Made by a program: the position numbers and the translations under genes
The notes under the pieces: model-generated
The model's input: only the letters and a program-made list of their open reading frames with translations
What the model was told of the DNA's origin: nothing
The model's database searches: none
Shown: positions 37,794 through 50,400 of the stretch, piece by piece
How the letters are laid out: each line of letters starts with the position of its first letter
Position numbering within the stretch: the stretch's first letter is position 1
Assembly: GCA_006937955.1 (NCBI GenBank)
Contig: SSNP01000093.1
Span: 1,269,768-1,333,767, forward strand
DNA length: 64,000 bases
Direction of reading: 5' to 3'
Source: Pachypanchax playfairii
Lineage: Eukaryota; Chordata; Actinopteri; Cyprinodontiformes; Aplocheilidae

Positions 37794-38564
37794 TTCTGTC
37801 TTGTTTTTTTTTACTAAACCAAACCAGACTGTGATGGACTGGCAGAGGATGGACTCGCTAACAGCTCTAAATTCACCAGTGGCTCCTGTGGCAGGTTAAA
37901 TTTCTTGAGCTGCTGCAGGAAGTAAAACCTCTGCTGGACCTTCTTGACCATGTCTATGTTGGCTGTCCATTTCAGGTCGTGGGCAATGGTGGGCCCCAGA
38001 AACCTGAAGGTGTCCACCACAGACACAGTTCTATATGTTAATGGGGACATGAGTGTAGGGTCCTCCTGAAGTCCACTGTTATCTCCACAGTTTTTAGAAT
38101 GTTGAGCTCTAGATTGTTTTGACTGCACTGGAAGACCAGCTGGTTCACTTCCTGTCTGTAAGCAGACTCGTCTCCGTCCCTGATGAGATTAATGACAAAT
38201 TGCATTGTTTTCAAGCCTCTGGAGTTTAACAGATGGACCACTGGATAAGAAGTCATTTGGCTAGAGGGCGAATAGCAGTGGGGACAGAACGTATCCCTGG
38301 GGGGGACCAGGTCTGGGTGCTGGATGTTATTTCCTCATCCTCCATGGATGTCAGGTCATTTCAAAGAATTTTATGACCACAGATGTCAGGGTGATGTGTC
38401 TGTAGGCATTTGGTCACTGGATGGAGGATTTTTTGGAGACCAGGATGATGGAGATTTTGAGGCCGGATGAGACTTTGAAAGCTCTAGTGAGATGTTGAAG
38501 ATTATTGAGAAGATGGGACCAACTGTTCAGCACAGACCTTTTGCCTGTCTGTCTGTCCATTTAT
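37794..38564 (-). pseudogene. CR1/Rex-like LINE reverse transcriptase fragment, copy 2
   Basis: Same sequence as 33850-34620 in the second assembly copy. Confidence 0.75.
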
Positions 38565-38896
38565 GGGCAGATCTGTCAGCTTCTTTCATTTATCTGATTT
38601 ATCTAAAACATTTTTAGCATTTATTGTGAGAATTATGTTATTTCATTGTGGGTTCATGGCTTGTTATGACACACAATCAGAATTTTGAAAAGTTTGAATG
38701 ATTTTTTTTATCAGTTGCTATTTAAGTTTGTTTAGATCTTAAAGTGGCTGTAAAATTCAGAAGAGACCAAAGTTTTAGATGTACCTGATGTTGATGATGA
38801 TAAAAGTCTTAATTTCTAAATTCACTAGTAAATTAATTCTTTAAAATCAGTTTAAACTGTTATTTTTTTATTTAAAATTTATACCACAGAGAAGTA

Positions 38897-39277
38897 CACT
38901 GTTCAAAAAACTAAAGGGAACACTGATTGAAACTCAGTTTCACATGCTGTTGTGCAAATGGAATAAACAACAAGTGGAAACTATTACCAATTAGGAAGAT
39001 GGTGTTGTTCTGCAGGTGGTGACCACTTCTCACTTCTCACTTCTCACTTCCTGCTTTCTGGCTGATGTTTTGGTCACTGATGAATGTTGGTGGTGTTTCA
39101 CTCTAGTAGCAGCATGAGACGGAGTCTACAACCCACACAAGTGGATCAGGTAGTGCAGCTCATCCAGGATGGAACATCAATGTGAGCCGTGGCAAGAAGG
39201 TTTACCATGTCTGTCAGTGTAGTGTCAATCAGATCTAGGATGTTTTATTTTTGTGTTCCCTTTATTTTTGAGCAGTG
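38897..39277. mobile_element. Tc1-like MITE, copy 2
   Basis: Same sequence as 34953-35333 in the second assembly copy. Confidence 0.75.
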
Positions 39278-39779
39278 TATAATTATAAGTGTATAGTTTG
39301 ATCATTTGTGGCATTTTGCATTTGTTTAGTTTTAGATTTGTCCTTTGCAGCACACTCATCAACATTTTGTCAGTCTGACTTTGACTTGAGCATCATCTGG
39401 CAGATTATAGCTGACCCTTTTTGTCTAAATAACTGTTTTAATGTAACACATCCAGAACTTCGACAAAGATGGACAGCATGTCTCCAGCTACCTCCGCTGT
39501 GTGAAAGAGAGGACAAGTCCTGTTCACAAGAGCTGCCATGTTGCTTTTTTGGAACCAGAGTCTGCACAGGCATCAATGGCTGAAAGTCTCATTCACTTTC
39601 CTGCTCACAATCATGGTGTTTTTAAGCATAAAATAACTATTAACAGTTAACTGTATTTGAAAATGTATATTTGAACATGCAGCAACAAGCTAAGCTTTAT
39701 GTGAATAAATAAAAATCAACACTTGGAAAAAAAAGTGATTATTATTTTCTAGGAATATGACCCTTTTGTTCATATAAAG

Positions 39780-40117
39780 GGCTGCAAGGTGGTGCAGTTG
39801 GTAGCACTGTTGCCTTGTAGTGAGAAGGTCCTGGGTTTGAAGCCGGACTGGGAACTTTCTGCATGGAGTTTGCATGTTATCCCTGTGCATGTGTGGGTTT
39901 TCTCCAGCTTCCTCCCACAGACCAAAAATGTACATGAGGTTATTTGGTGACCCTAAATTGTCCCTAAGTGTGAGTTTGTGTGCATGGTTGCCTGTCTATA
40001 TGTGACTCTATGATGGACTGGCTACCTGTCCAGGTGTAGCCCTGCCTCTTGCCCATTAACTGCAGGAGATAGACACCAGCTCCCCTCAATACTGACAATG
40101 AATAAGCAGGTTTAGAT
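39780..40117 (+). mobile_element. SINE-like repeat with tRNA-like head
   Basis: tRNA-like start (GGTGGTGCAGTTGGTAGCAC, GGGTTTGAAGC), then a conserved body (TGGAGTTTGCATGTTATCCC, GACTGGCTACCTGTCCAGG). A partial relative lies at 59150-59375. Family name not assigned. Confidence 0.7.
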
Positions 40118-40300
40118 GATGATTGACGGTTCATATGGAGGGGGCCTAATATGGTTCATTTGTACATTCAGAGCAACTAGCTGTTCTACTTCACACAAAA
40201 CTTCATCCAAATTAAATGCTTTTAAGGGGCATAAAAGTAATAAAACTTAACATATAGGCCTATTTTCCAGCAGAAATTTTGACCTGAGAGAATAAAGAGG

Positions 40301-40414
40301 CACAGGTGTGTTAACCAGGGCTGCATTCCACTACAACATCTGCATGTGCTGGTTGATCAGTAAATACTGGAGAACATCCTATAAATGGAATCCAGCCTTG
40401 GTTAACACACCTGT
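40301..40414. repeat. Near-perfect hairpin repeat
   Basis: The left arm CACAGGTGTGTTAACCAGGG and the inverse of the right arm (CACAGGTGTGTTAACCAAGG) continue for about 28 nt, separated by a loop of about 57 nt. It may be a small MITE. Confidence 0.65.
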
Positions 40415-41640
40415 GATTCCCTACCCTGCCAGGTTTAATTTGCCTGAGGTAACTGTGAAATAGACCTTCTGGGTCTGATACTTGAAACACCTTTCTTTAA
40501 ATTGTCTTCAGTTTTCAAACATAAATACTTGAAATTTAAACATAAAATAACCTTCTATAGTTACCTGCAGAAAAAAGATCAATATTCGCAAAGGTGCTCT
40601 GTGAACAGGCAATTTTGTAAAATCTTACATATTTGGATTGATGGGTCTGTGTGATCTGTAATTAGACATTTTGAAACTGTGTGTTGTAACAGCATTTAAA
40701 TTCTGATCTGAATCAAACTTAGTTATTTGTATTGTGAGATGGCAAAATTTATTTTAGGCACAGAAAGATGACTGGCATGCTGAGAAAGAACATTTCAGGA
40801 AAGCTATTCTGATGAAGGTTTCTGCAGAAATATTTGGTATGAAGACAAGATTGGGAGAAAGAATGCCAGAAAGAGACAGACAAATTATGACCATGAACAT
40901 AGGTAAGAATGCCAGCAGATGGAGACATGAAAATAACTTGCAAAAAACTTTGCACCGTGATGGCCTATAAAAGATAATAAAGTTGATATGCTTGTTAGAG
41001 ACTCACTAGAAGATGCTAAATGATTTTGTATTGACTCTCCTACAAAATAAATAGAATTTAATTGCATTTCAAGACCACCTTGTTCGAGTGCTCTTTGATA
41101 ATCTTTTTCACCACAATATCAATAAAATTACATTTATTCTGCAGGAGAGAATCGGTACAAAATAAATTGATGCAACTGTTCTGTATGGGATGACATTAAT
41201 GCCTGAATACGTGTATTATTCATCCACAATTCGTGCATTACTGGCAATTTGTAAACTGTTTCTAGCAAATTATTGACAAAAATGTTCTCTGAGATCCAAG
41301 TGAAAAGGTTAGGACTTCTAGGTATAAATGTCTGACAGTTGCGCTTTGTCTCCCTCTTTTGGTTCAATCGAACAAGCACAGGAAACTGCATTTAAACTCG
41401 AGTTAAAAACAAACAACAGTGGGATTATTTCGGAATAATCCGAGTTTATTTTACATTACACTGTTGCTCTAGTACTACATGCTGAACAAACATAAAATAT
41501 AATAAAATCCATGTTACACTTAAGATTATCATGATGTGTGTAAACAGTCTCATTTATTACATCCTTTACATAGTTTTGACTCAATGTTTTAGTTCATTTA
41601 AATTAAGTGTGTCTAATGTTTATGTTTTAAATGTTCTTTA
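40415..41640. other. Intergenic sequence between kcnh1 and rcor3, nothing recognised
   Basis: AT-rich. No repeat or gene identified. Confidence 0.4.
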
Positions 41641-42009
41641 TATTTTAATCTGCTGTTGGCGGAAGAATCTACTAGCAATGCATCAGCAGGAGTTGCATTG
41701 GTACTTTACATAACAGTCCTTCCGCAACATTGGTTAGAGCCGTTTTAATTTGGGACTTAAAACGTTTAAATCGCTCTCAGAGCAAATAGTTGTCATATTT
41801 CACAGCAGATAATCCCGAACAGACGGTTCTGTTTTCATCCAATTTGTGTTGTAGCATAAACCGAGCGTGTGTTTCGGCAGGGAAATACGTTATAGCGACA
41901 CGGTTTAGATCTGCGGTGAGCGAGCGACAGGCAGAAGAAAACGTCCCGCTCTAGACTGACATATTTTCATCGTGAAAGAAACCCCCAAACTGGGAGATAA
42001 ATCGCAAAG
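41640..42009 (+). promoter_or_regulatory. rcor3: Probable rcor3 promoter and 5' UTR region
   Basis: CpG density rises from about 41720 (CGGTTTAGATCTGCGG, GAGCGAGCGACAGG) up to the ATG at 42010, whose context is CGCAAAGATGC. No TATA box or exact start site could be placed. Confidence 0.45.
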
Positions 42010-42133
42010 ATGCCAGGAATGATGGACAAAGGCTCCGAATATTTAGGCAAAGGTCGCTCGAACGGCACGAAGAGTCCATCCAACGCCTCTAACGGACATT
42101 TCTCCGACGAAAGCGGCAGCGATGACGAACACG
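42010..42133 (+). CDS. rcor3: rcor3 coding exon 1
   Basis: 124 nt. ATG at 42010, [19 protein letters not shown], then a Ser/Asn-rich part ending DESGSDDEH. Donor CACG/GTAGTA, phase 1. The intron after it is only 90 bp. Confidence 0.95.
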
Positions 42134-44389
42134 GTAGTAGCCTCGAACACCCACTTCTTTTTCTCGGTGTTTAGAGATGCTTGTCTTAATGAAATATGTT
42201 CCACTTTTGTTCGTGTCTTCCAGATGTTGGAATGCGAGTTGGAGCCGATTATCAGGCGAACATTCCCGAATTTGAGCCGGGTGAGGTTTTGTAGATTCAT
42301 ACGGTGCCTGGCGGTGGTAGCCTCGGTACAAGTAGGATCCTGTGGACTGAATCCTCTGCCCTCGTGCTGCTGCGTTCAGTCCTATTTCAGAAATCGTTTG
42401 GAAGTTCGCTCGAGGTTTTACTGTGCGGTGGAAAGAAGTCAAACAGGAACCAACATGAACCGAGGCTACCTCCACAGAAGGAACCTTTTCATGTTCTCCA
42501 AACGAAACCGAGTCTTCAAATGTTCAAATGATCCTCAACATGTTCTAAAGAGTCTTAACATGTTCCACCGATTTTCCACATGGGTTGTCACATGTTCCAA
42601 TGATACTTCAAGTGTTGTAATGATCCTGCACGTTCCAATGATTTTTAAACATGTTCTATTGAATCTCACATTTAACTATTTTCCCTTAAAAACAATTTTT
42701 ATTTGTTTAAAAAAGCTGAAGTGTTTGTGTGTTGTGGGGGGTGGGGGGGTGGGGGTGGGGGGGTGATAAGAACACCTATGTTCCTTAAAGGTCCTATATC
42801 GTGCAGAATCACTTTTGCAGCTGCTCCACTCTCTCCTAGAAAATGACTGACTGTGACATAGTAACATACATAAACAATGTTAAACCAGGACAAATTCTAT
42901 AACACCAAGGGTAATATTTTATCATATGTGTGCCTATCCCAGATGCTGACAGCTGTAAAGTAGCAGGATACAGGACCTTTAATACTAGAAAACATACGTA
43001 AGACTGTAACATGTTGCTGAAAGCAGGAGCTGCAGGAAATCAGATTGATGTGTTCTTTAGTTTTTAAATCATGTTTGTCTACATTCAGGTTCAACCAAGT
43101 ACTCTGATAAGGACAGTGGGGGGATGCTGGTGTGGTCTCCATATCATTCTATAGTCGACTCCAAATGTAAGAGAAGTTCTGTCCCAGTTGTGGTTCTTTC
43201 TCAGCTCCTGTTATCAGACTGTGCTAACCGTAGTGTTTCTCTCCACAGTGGATGAGTACATCGCCATCGCCAAAGAGAAACATGGATACAATGTTGAGCA
43301 GGTGGGTCCCTTAGAGTCTCAGTCCAGTCCAATCCCGTCCTCCTCGTGTCTCTGGCAGGTCCAATTCTGACCTCCTCGTGTTGGGTGGCATCATGAAACA
43401 TTTGGAAAGCATCTATTTTCATGAGGATAGAATCATGTGCTCTTAGTTCAACCTTAGGATAATGTCCCTTTTACCTGATGAACCTCGTACAGGAAATGAC
43501 TTAATGTTTGCTTCAAAGGGAAGGTGTGCCCCCCCCCAAAAAAAACACATTTTACTCATTTATCTGTTGTTTGGCCCTATTGTATGATGAGCTGCACCAG
43601 AGGTATTATTATTGTTGTTTAAATTGTGGATAAAATGGCAGCAAGTCTGTTTGTTTACAAACAGAACATCAGTCAGCATTCTTGTTCCTTCAAATTGTAA
43701 ATGGTGTGTACTTGTATAGCGCTTTTCTCAAGTCCTACGACTCCCAAAGCGCTTCATACTACAGTAAGTCATTCACAAACACACTCACATATTTGGTGAT
43801 GATAAACTATACACATGTTGTAGCCACAGCTGTCCTGGGACACACACTGACAGAGGCGAGGCTGCCAGGTGCCACCGGACCCTCCGACCACCACCAAACA
43901 GGCAAAGTGGGTGAAGTGTCTTGCCCAAGGGCACAACAGCCAAGCAATCTTTTTCAGGTGGATCTAAGATTTGAACCGGTGACCTTCTGGTCACCAGACA
44001 ACCTGCCCTCCCGTGAGCCACGGTCACCCCTTTTTCTCTTCAGCTTCTGTAGTGGAGATGCTGTATTCAGGTTTTAAAAGGCCTTCAGGCTTTGCTTAGT
44101 TAATTTTACCAGCATAGAATCAAATAGAATAATTAGAAACCCCATTTAAACCCCTGACTGTATCAAACAGTCTGTTTGATAAACCACAAGGATCCCGTCT
44201 ATGACTGGTTAAAATTAAAAATGGTTAGTCAATGAAATGCCACCAGATGCGGCTGCAGACGCACATGTCAAACCAGGAAGTTGATTCAGACCTCTATAAT
44301 GTCAATAAATGCACATAAAATGTACTTGCCACACAATATATGCACGTTTTGACTTTGCTGAGGAGCTATACTGGGAACATGCAGGATTA

Positions 44390-44424
<35 letters not shown>

Positions 44425-47400
44425 TCCAGGCCCTCGGTATGCTCTTCTGGCACAAACACAACATTGAGAAGTCTCTTGCTGACCTGCCCAACTTCACGCC
44501 GTTCCCAGATGAGTGGACAGTGGAGGACAAGGTGCTGTTTGAACAGGCCTTCAGTTTCCATGGCAAGAGCTTCCACCGCATCCAGCAGATGGTAAGCATC
44601 TGATATCAATGTTTTGGGTGTAACATCTGTTTAACACTAGCATCCCTGAAATGTATTTTCTCCTGACTCACCTGCCTCCCCTCTCAAGGGGGAGGGGGGT
44701 GTTTTACAACAATTCACTAATTATGAAGATTTGGATAAACTGGTTCTCTACTTTTTCTGTAAATTATTTTATAACTAACTTGTGACATGATAAAAAAACA
44801 AATCTAAAATATTTTTTTTTCTTTCACATCAGTAGTCATCGTTTGGCTGATGACTGAGTTTTTGGGAAAAATGTGCCTTTGTACAATTTTAGTGAATTTT
44901 CTGTCAAACGTAACGGTCAACATGATGATAATGATGTCACATGATCACTGCAGTGCAGTCTGCTATTGATGCCATGGCTGGTTGCTGGTCCGAAAACTTT
45001 CTTGTAACAGAAATCATATAGAAAATGTTCTGTGATCTTTATCTGTTATGATCAGCTGAGCAGACATCTGGACACATTTCACTCATAACTGCACTGCAAG
45101 TTTCAATACAAGATGATTTTCATAGAAGTTTTTATGAAAAAAAAAAAAAAGATGTAAACAATTATTTACAGGTTTGATCCGTCACACTGACCCCGCCCAT
45201 ATGAAGCGACACAAGCAGTCTGACTGAGGCAGGTCTCACTCTATATCTTCTCCACACCTGATGGAAAAGCCTCTGTTATATTCAACAAGTTACTTTTATT
45301 GGCCAACAAAAACAGTTCCTGTGGGCTGAAACCAAGTCATAACTACAGAGCTGTTCAGTCGCTGCACCCGGCGCGCCGCCCACGCACATCACGCGCTGCG
45401 TGTAGGAGCTGGCAGGGGGGCACCAGTGAGCTTATAGAAAAAAATATATGTACATAATAAAGACAGATTTAGAATAAAAAAATGTACAAAGCAAGTAAAT
45501 AGTAGGTATTACAAAAAGAGATGGACCTCTGTCTCCTCTATCTCATCACGCACATGCCTCCTGATGCCCCCCCCCAATCGGCCCCCCGGGGGCACGCCCT
45601 AGTCTGTACACCTGCATAGGCAGCGGTGGACATGTCATGGCATGACAGCAGGAGTCCGGCGCAGAAAAGAGGAAATAGAAAAAACAGCGGGATGATGCTC
45701 TTCCATTGTTTACAGGTAAGACGAGTTTTTTAAATGATAACTGTTAATCTTGTGATATTGTTATCTATTCCGAAAAGTGTGGTCATGTTCAGAATAGGTC
45801 GCCTGGCCTAGCTTAAATTCGGACTTGCTATATTGCTGTTAATTAATCTGTTTTTAGCCAAATGTTGCCGAGTTTGGTAAGCATGCTGCCTTTCAGGTAA
45901 TTTGGTGTCCACCTATTAGGCGTTCATATAGCAGCTGTGAGAGAGGCTGAGAGGGAGACAAACTCGGAGAAGCTTTGGAGCTTTTTACTGTTGGAGAAAA
46001 AAATGTAGCAAATCATCTTTAAATCTTCTTTAAAGAAGGAGATGAAAAACGTTAATACAAAAAATGCGTCAAAGTGAAATGATCCCTTATTCAGCCTATT
46101 CATCAGACCTGTATCAAAAATAATTAAGTCTGAACAATGGTGTTAAAGGTTTTAATCTAAAACAATATGAAGAGTTTGAAGATTTTTTTTGTTTGTTTTA
46201 ATAAGTTCCTCTTAATACATCTTCCTCAAGTAAAACAATGTTTCTTCTGTGAGGTCAGATATCTGTGCTGTTTTGAAACAGAAATAAACAAATAAATCAT
46301 ATTTGTCCACCCAAATACTTAAATAAATATCACAAAAACAGAAACAAACACTGTCAAGGTAAAGTAAGAACATTTTTTAAAAATCAGCAGTTGTTTGTCA
46401 TTAATCATGAGTTAAATATGGACATGATTTATCAAGATTAAATATGTGGCCTATTTGTAACTTAGATTTTATATGCAAAATTAGACAAACCTTCACCAAA
46501 TTAGGTATTTGCTCCATGCTGATATTTCTGAAACATTTACAGGCCAAGAGAAACATCTGCTGCTGATGTTACAATTTAAAGAGAAAAAAGTCCATTATGC
46601 TAATCTCCTTCCTTCATATTAAGAATTTTCTAGTTGTGTTTAAAATTTTTATATTTTACCTCTCTCTAGTTCTTCTTAATAAAGGTTAAATAGCTTTGAA
46701 TTTAGTCACATTACATGCCAGTGATATAAGCCAACATAAACCTATAAATAATGTATTGCAGTATTTTTTTTTACCATGGTTTAAAACTTTATCTCATTAT
46801 AGAAAGAGTATGACAAATTTTCTTTTTGTGTTTGAATGCAGTGTACAAGTACATGCAAGGAGGAACTCAAGCCAAAAGTTCAGCTCAGCCATCCACCAGC
46901 AGTTTAAACAAGTTGTGTGAATCTGTTACATAGTTCTAAAGAATAACAAAGTGAAGTTCCTGTGTTGAGTATGTTATATTATGTAAGTATTAAGCAGTTT
47001 TTTTGTAAATATTAAGCAGGTTTTTGCATTCAAGAGACATTCCTAAGAATTGTAATTTTGGAATAAAAGAAAAGCGCTTGCACATACTGTGGTGTTGTGA
47101 TTTTTGTTGTGGGGGGGGCACCACAGTGCCTTTGTGCTTAGGGCACCAAAATGGCTAGCAACGGCCCTGGCTGCACCAGCACCGAATTTCCTGCTATGCT
47201 TTCTCTCTCTCACACACACACGTCCACCTGCACACCCTCTCGCTCACCCCCAGACATGAGTACCGACACCATCATAATGTGCAACAGTGAACAGAACATT
47301 TGTTTTATGTGGTTCATTTTGTCCATTGTTTAAACAAATTAATATGTTTCTTTTGGCTCAGACCAAACACAAGATGTTTGTTTGTTCTTTATTTTCTGAT

Positions 47401-50400
47401 ATGTTTTGGCTGCATCTGCATCCTTCCTCAGGGGCTGAGAAAGGCCAAAAGAAACGTTTTGTTTAGGGCCGGGACTTGATTAAAAATTTTAATCTAATTA
47501 ATTAGAGGCTTTGTAATTAATTAATCAAAATTAATCGCATTTTAATTGCATATAAATATTTGACCAGAGAACAGTGAGAATTTTTTTCAAACGGATTTTT
47601 AGTATACCATTGAATCATGACTGAATACACATAAGCTTAAGCAACAAATTTTGTTTATTTTTGTTCAACCAAGTCCAACAGACCAGTGCATTAAGTGTAG
47701 AAAATATCTACACTTGTACTCGGAGTCGGGCTAACGTCCACGCTAGCTGCTATATGTTTAACATTGAGGTGATACTTCAGGCCCGATGTGCTGCGGTGAT
47801 GTGCAAATTCCTTGCTGCATAGCTTGCACACATGCTCTTATCCACGCTTCCATCCAGTCATTTTTTATAACAAAACTTCCCATCCACGGGGCCAATCAAA
47901 GCGGTCGCTTCTTCATTCATGTTCACTGTGGTTTGTTGTTGTCCTAAATAATGAACGCTGGTAGGTGCTCCAGTATAATCGGTCCGCTGAAACTCATGAG
48001 AGATGTTCTGCAGTGCTTAATAAGTGTTTTTGTGTAATTAATTAATCTTAATTAACGCGTTAAAGTCCCGGCCCTAGTTTTATTTAGTGAACAGAACATC
48101 AAAGCAGGGTCGTTACAGTAATTTACAAAAAACACCTGTGATTTATCAACAGCACAAAACCAGCAGCAAACATTATGCAGCAGTAAACGGACAAATACAT
48201 CTGTAATAACATTTGTGGTGATCAAAAAAATAGGTAAGTAAAGCAAGTCGAGAAATACCACAATGAAAACAAGCAGTTCACGTAAACAGCTCAATTGAAT
48301 CGAACTGTCCCAAAAACTGTGAGTAAGAAAGAAGCAGTTAAATTTTCTTTTTAACTCTTTTTACTTTTTATGTGACAGTCCGATTGGTTTATTTGCATAT
48401 TAAAAGTATAAGGAAAAAAAGAAGTTTACAGTAATCGTCACCCGGGAAGGGAATTTGAGAATCCTCGTTGCCTTTAGGGCAGTTAGTGGTAAAGCTTTTT
48501 GTGTTGATGGTTTCAAAAACTTTCTTCAAACTTCACCTTCATTTGAAGTAAATCCTGGTCAGGGGAGTCTACATATGGTGTGGTATTTACTGCATTATTA
48601 CTGTTTCATTTCAGTTACCAGACAAATCCATCTCCAGTCTGGTCAAATACTATTATTCCTGGAAGAAGACTCGCTCTAGAACCAGTCTGATGGACCGACA
48701 GGCCCGGAAACTGGCCAGCAGGAGCAACCAGGATGACAGGTACTGAAACCTGCACCTGTCAACAAGCTGTCATCTAGGGCTGTAGTCAACCAAAGAAATG
48801 CTTAGTCGACCAAACTCCTGTCCCACGCAACGATTACTTGACTAAATGTTTAACATTTTGATTGAACATTTATTGAAGAGTTGTCATAGAGCATTTAGAA
48901 AACAATGACCAAGACATCAATAATACATACACTCACCTAAAGGAATATTAGGAACACCTGTTCAATTTCTCCTTAATGCAATTATCTAATCAACCAATCA
49001 CATCACAACCAAACGATTGTAAATAAACTAGATTTTATTGTTATAATCTCTCATATTAAAAGTAACAATTAGTACTATATGTATCCAATATACTCCACAA
49101 AAACTGTGTTTGAACGAGTGAACTCTGGTTCCGGTTCGCTCATCATGTGGGCGTGACTGATTATAAAGGGACCAATCATGTGAGGGTCAGTGCTGCAGCT
49201 GGGCTCCGCCTCCAAACTGTCAAAAGTCATATACCTGCATGAGCAGAATTTCTGTTCATGCGCGTACGAATGGTTTAATCTGTTTGAGAGTTGAATTGTG
49301 CTCGCGCGAGGGAAGAAACTCCTCGAGTGAAGAAAAAAATCTGCGCGCGAGGACAAAATATGCTCGTGCGAGTAGATAATATCTGTGCAGAGTTTAATAA
49401 ACTAATCTCAGTACTTTTGACACAATTCTAACGCCATACACATGGTTTGCTTTGATTCACTGATAGTTTGGACAGTGTCCTTGAGTCGGCACTGAAATGG
49501 AGTTTCCTTTGTGTTTCCATGATGTTCTTGTGATCTGGTTGAATTTATAGATAATCTGAAATCCTACAGCTCTGACTTTTTATGGTCTTTTGTGTGAAAT
49601 TTGTTATAACATGATCTTTATTTGAAATGTAATAAATTGTAGCTTATTGGTGTTAAAACCTGTGGGATTTGAGACGGAGAGTTTTTATGGATCCATAAGA
49701 CTTGAGTTGTGGTGTTTGGCTTGTTTATTTTCTAGAAGTTTAGTAAAACGTGTCTGAGTAGGGGGAGCTTGTTGTTGATGTTCAACATTGTCCAACTAGT
49801 GAACCTGAACTTGTTGCTACAGTGACGAGGAGGTAGAGGAGGCCAATCCCATTGAAGCAAACGACAGTGACTATGATCCAAACAAGGAAGCCAAGAAAGA
49901 GGTAAGTGGGGATGGGGTGGGGGTTACAGGATAAGGTTGTATCAAGTCCAGAATTCTTCAAAGTTTTAGATTTCAGCTGAAAGTAGGGCTGGGCGGCATG
50001 GCAGAATTTTCATATTACAGTTTTTTTCTAAATTATATTGGTTTTACAGTATTTGACAGTATTTTTTACATAACCAATGTTACCCACGTTATCTTCTCAT
50101 AAGTGAAGAATTACTGCATTAGATTAGCTTTAAGTAGCCCATTTTACTGTCATGCACAGTACAGCTTCTTCAAGATATGATTGCCAGTAGGGGGCAGTAA
50201 TTAAGTAAAGTTGCTAGTATTACTGCCTCCAGCTACTGCAGTTGTTTGGTCCAAGTCTGACCTTTTGAAGCCGAAGAAATTCGATACTACAGACGTGGCT
50301 TCTCTTTTTGGAATAAGTTGTTAGTAATCTGTGAGTTGCTGTTACAGCCCCCGCCAGCAGCCATTCTTCATTCAAAACTTTATTTTTCACATGTGGTCTT

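Noticed and set aside
42122..42766. 214-codon plus-strand frame overlapping rcor3 exons 1-2
   Set aside because: It is out of frame with the conserved protein and runs through both introns.
44286..44609. Antisense frame across rcor3 exon 5 with a His/Thr repeat
   Set aside because: It is the complement of the exon and the (TG)n tract.
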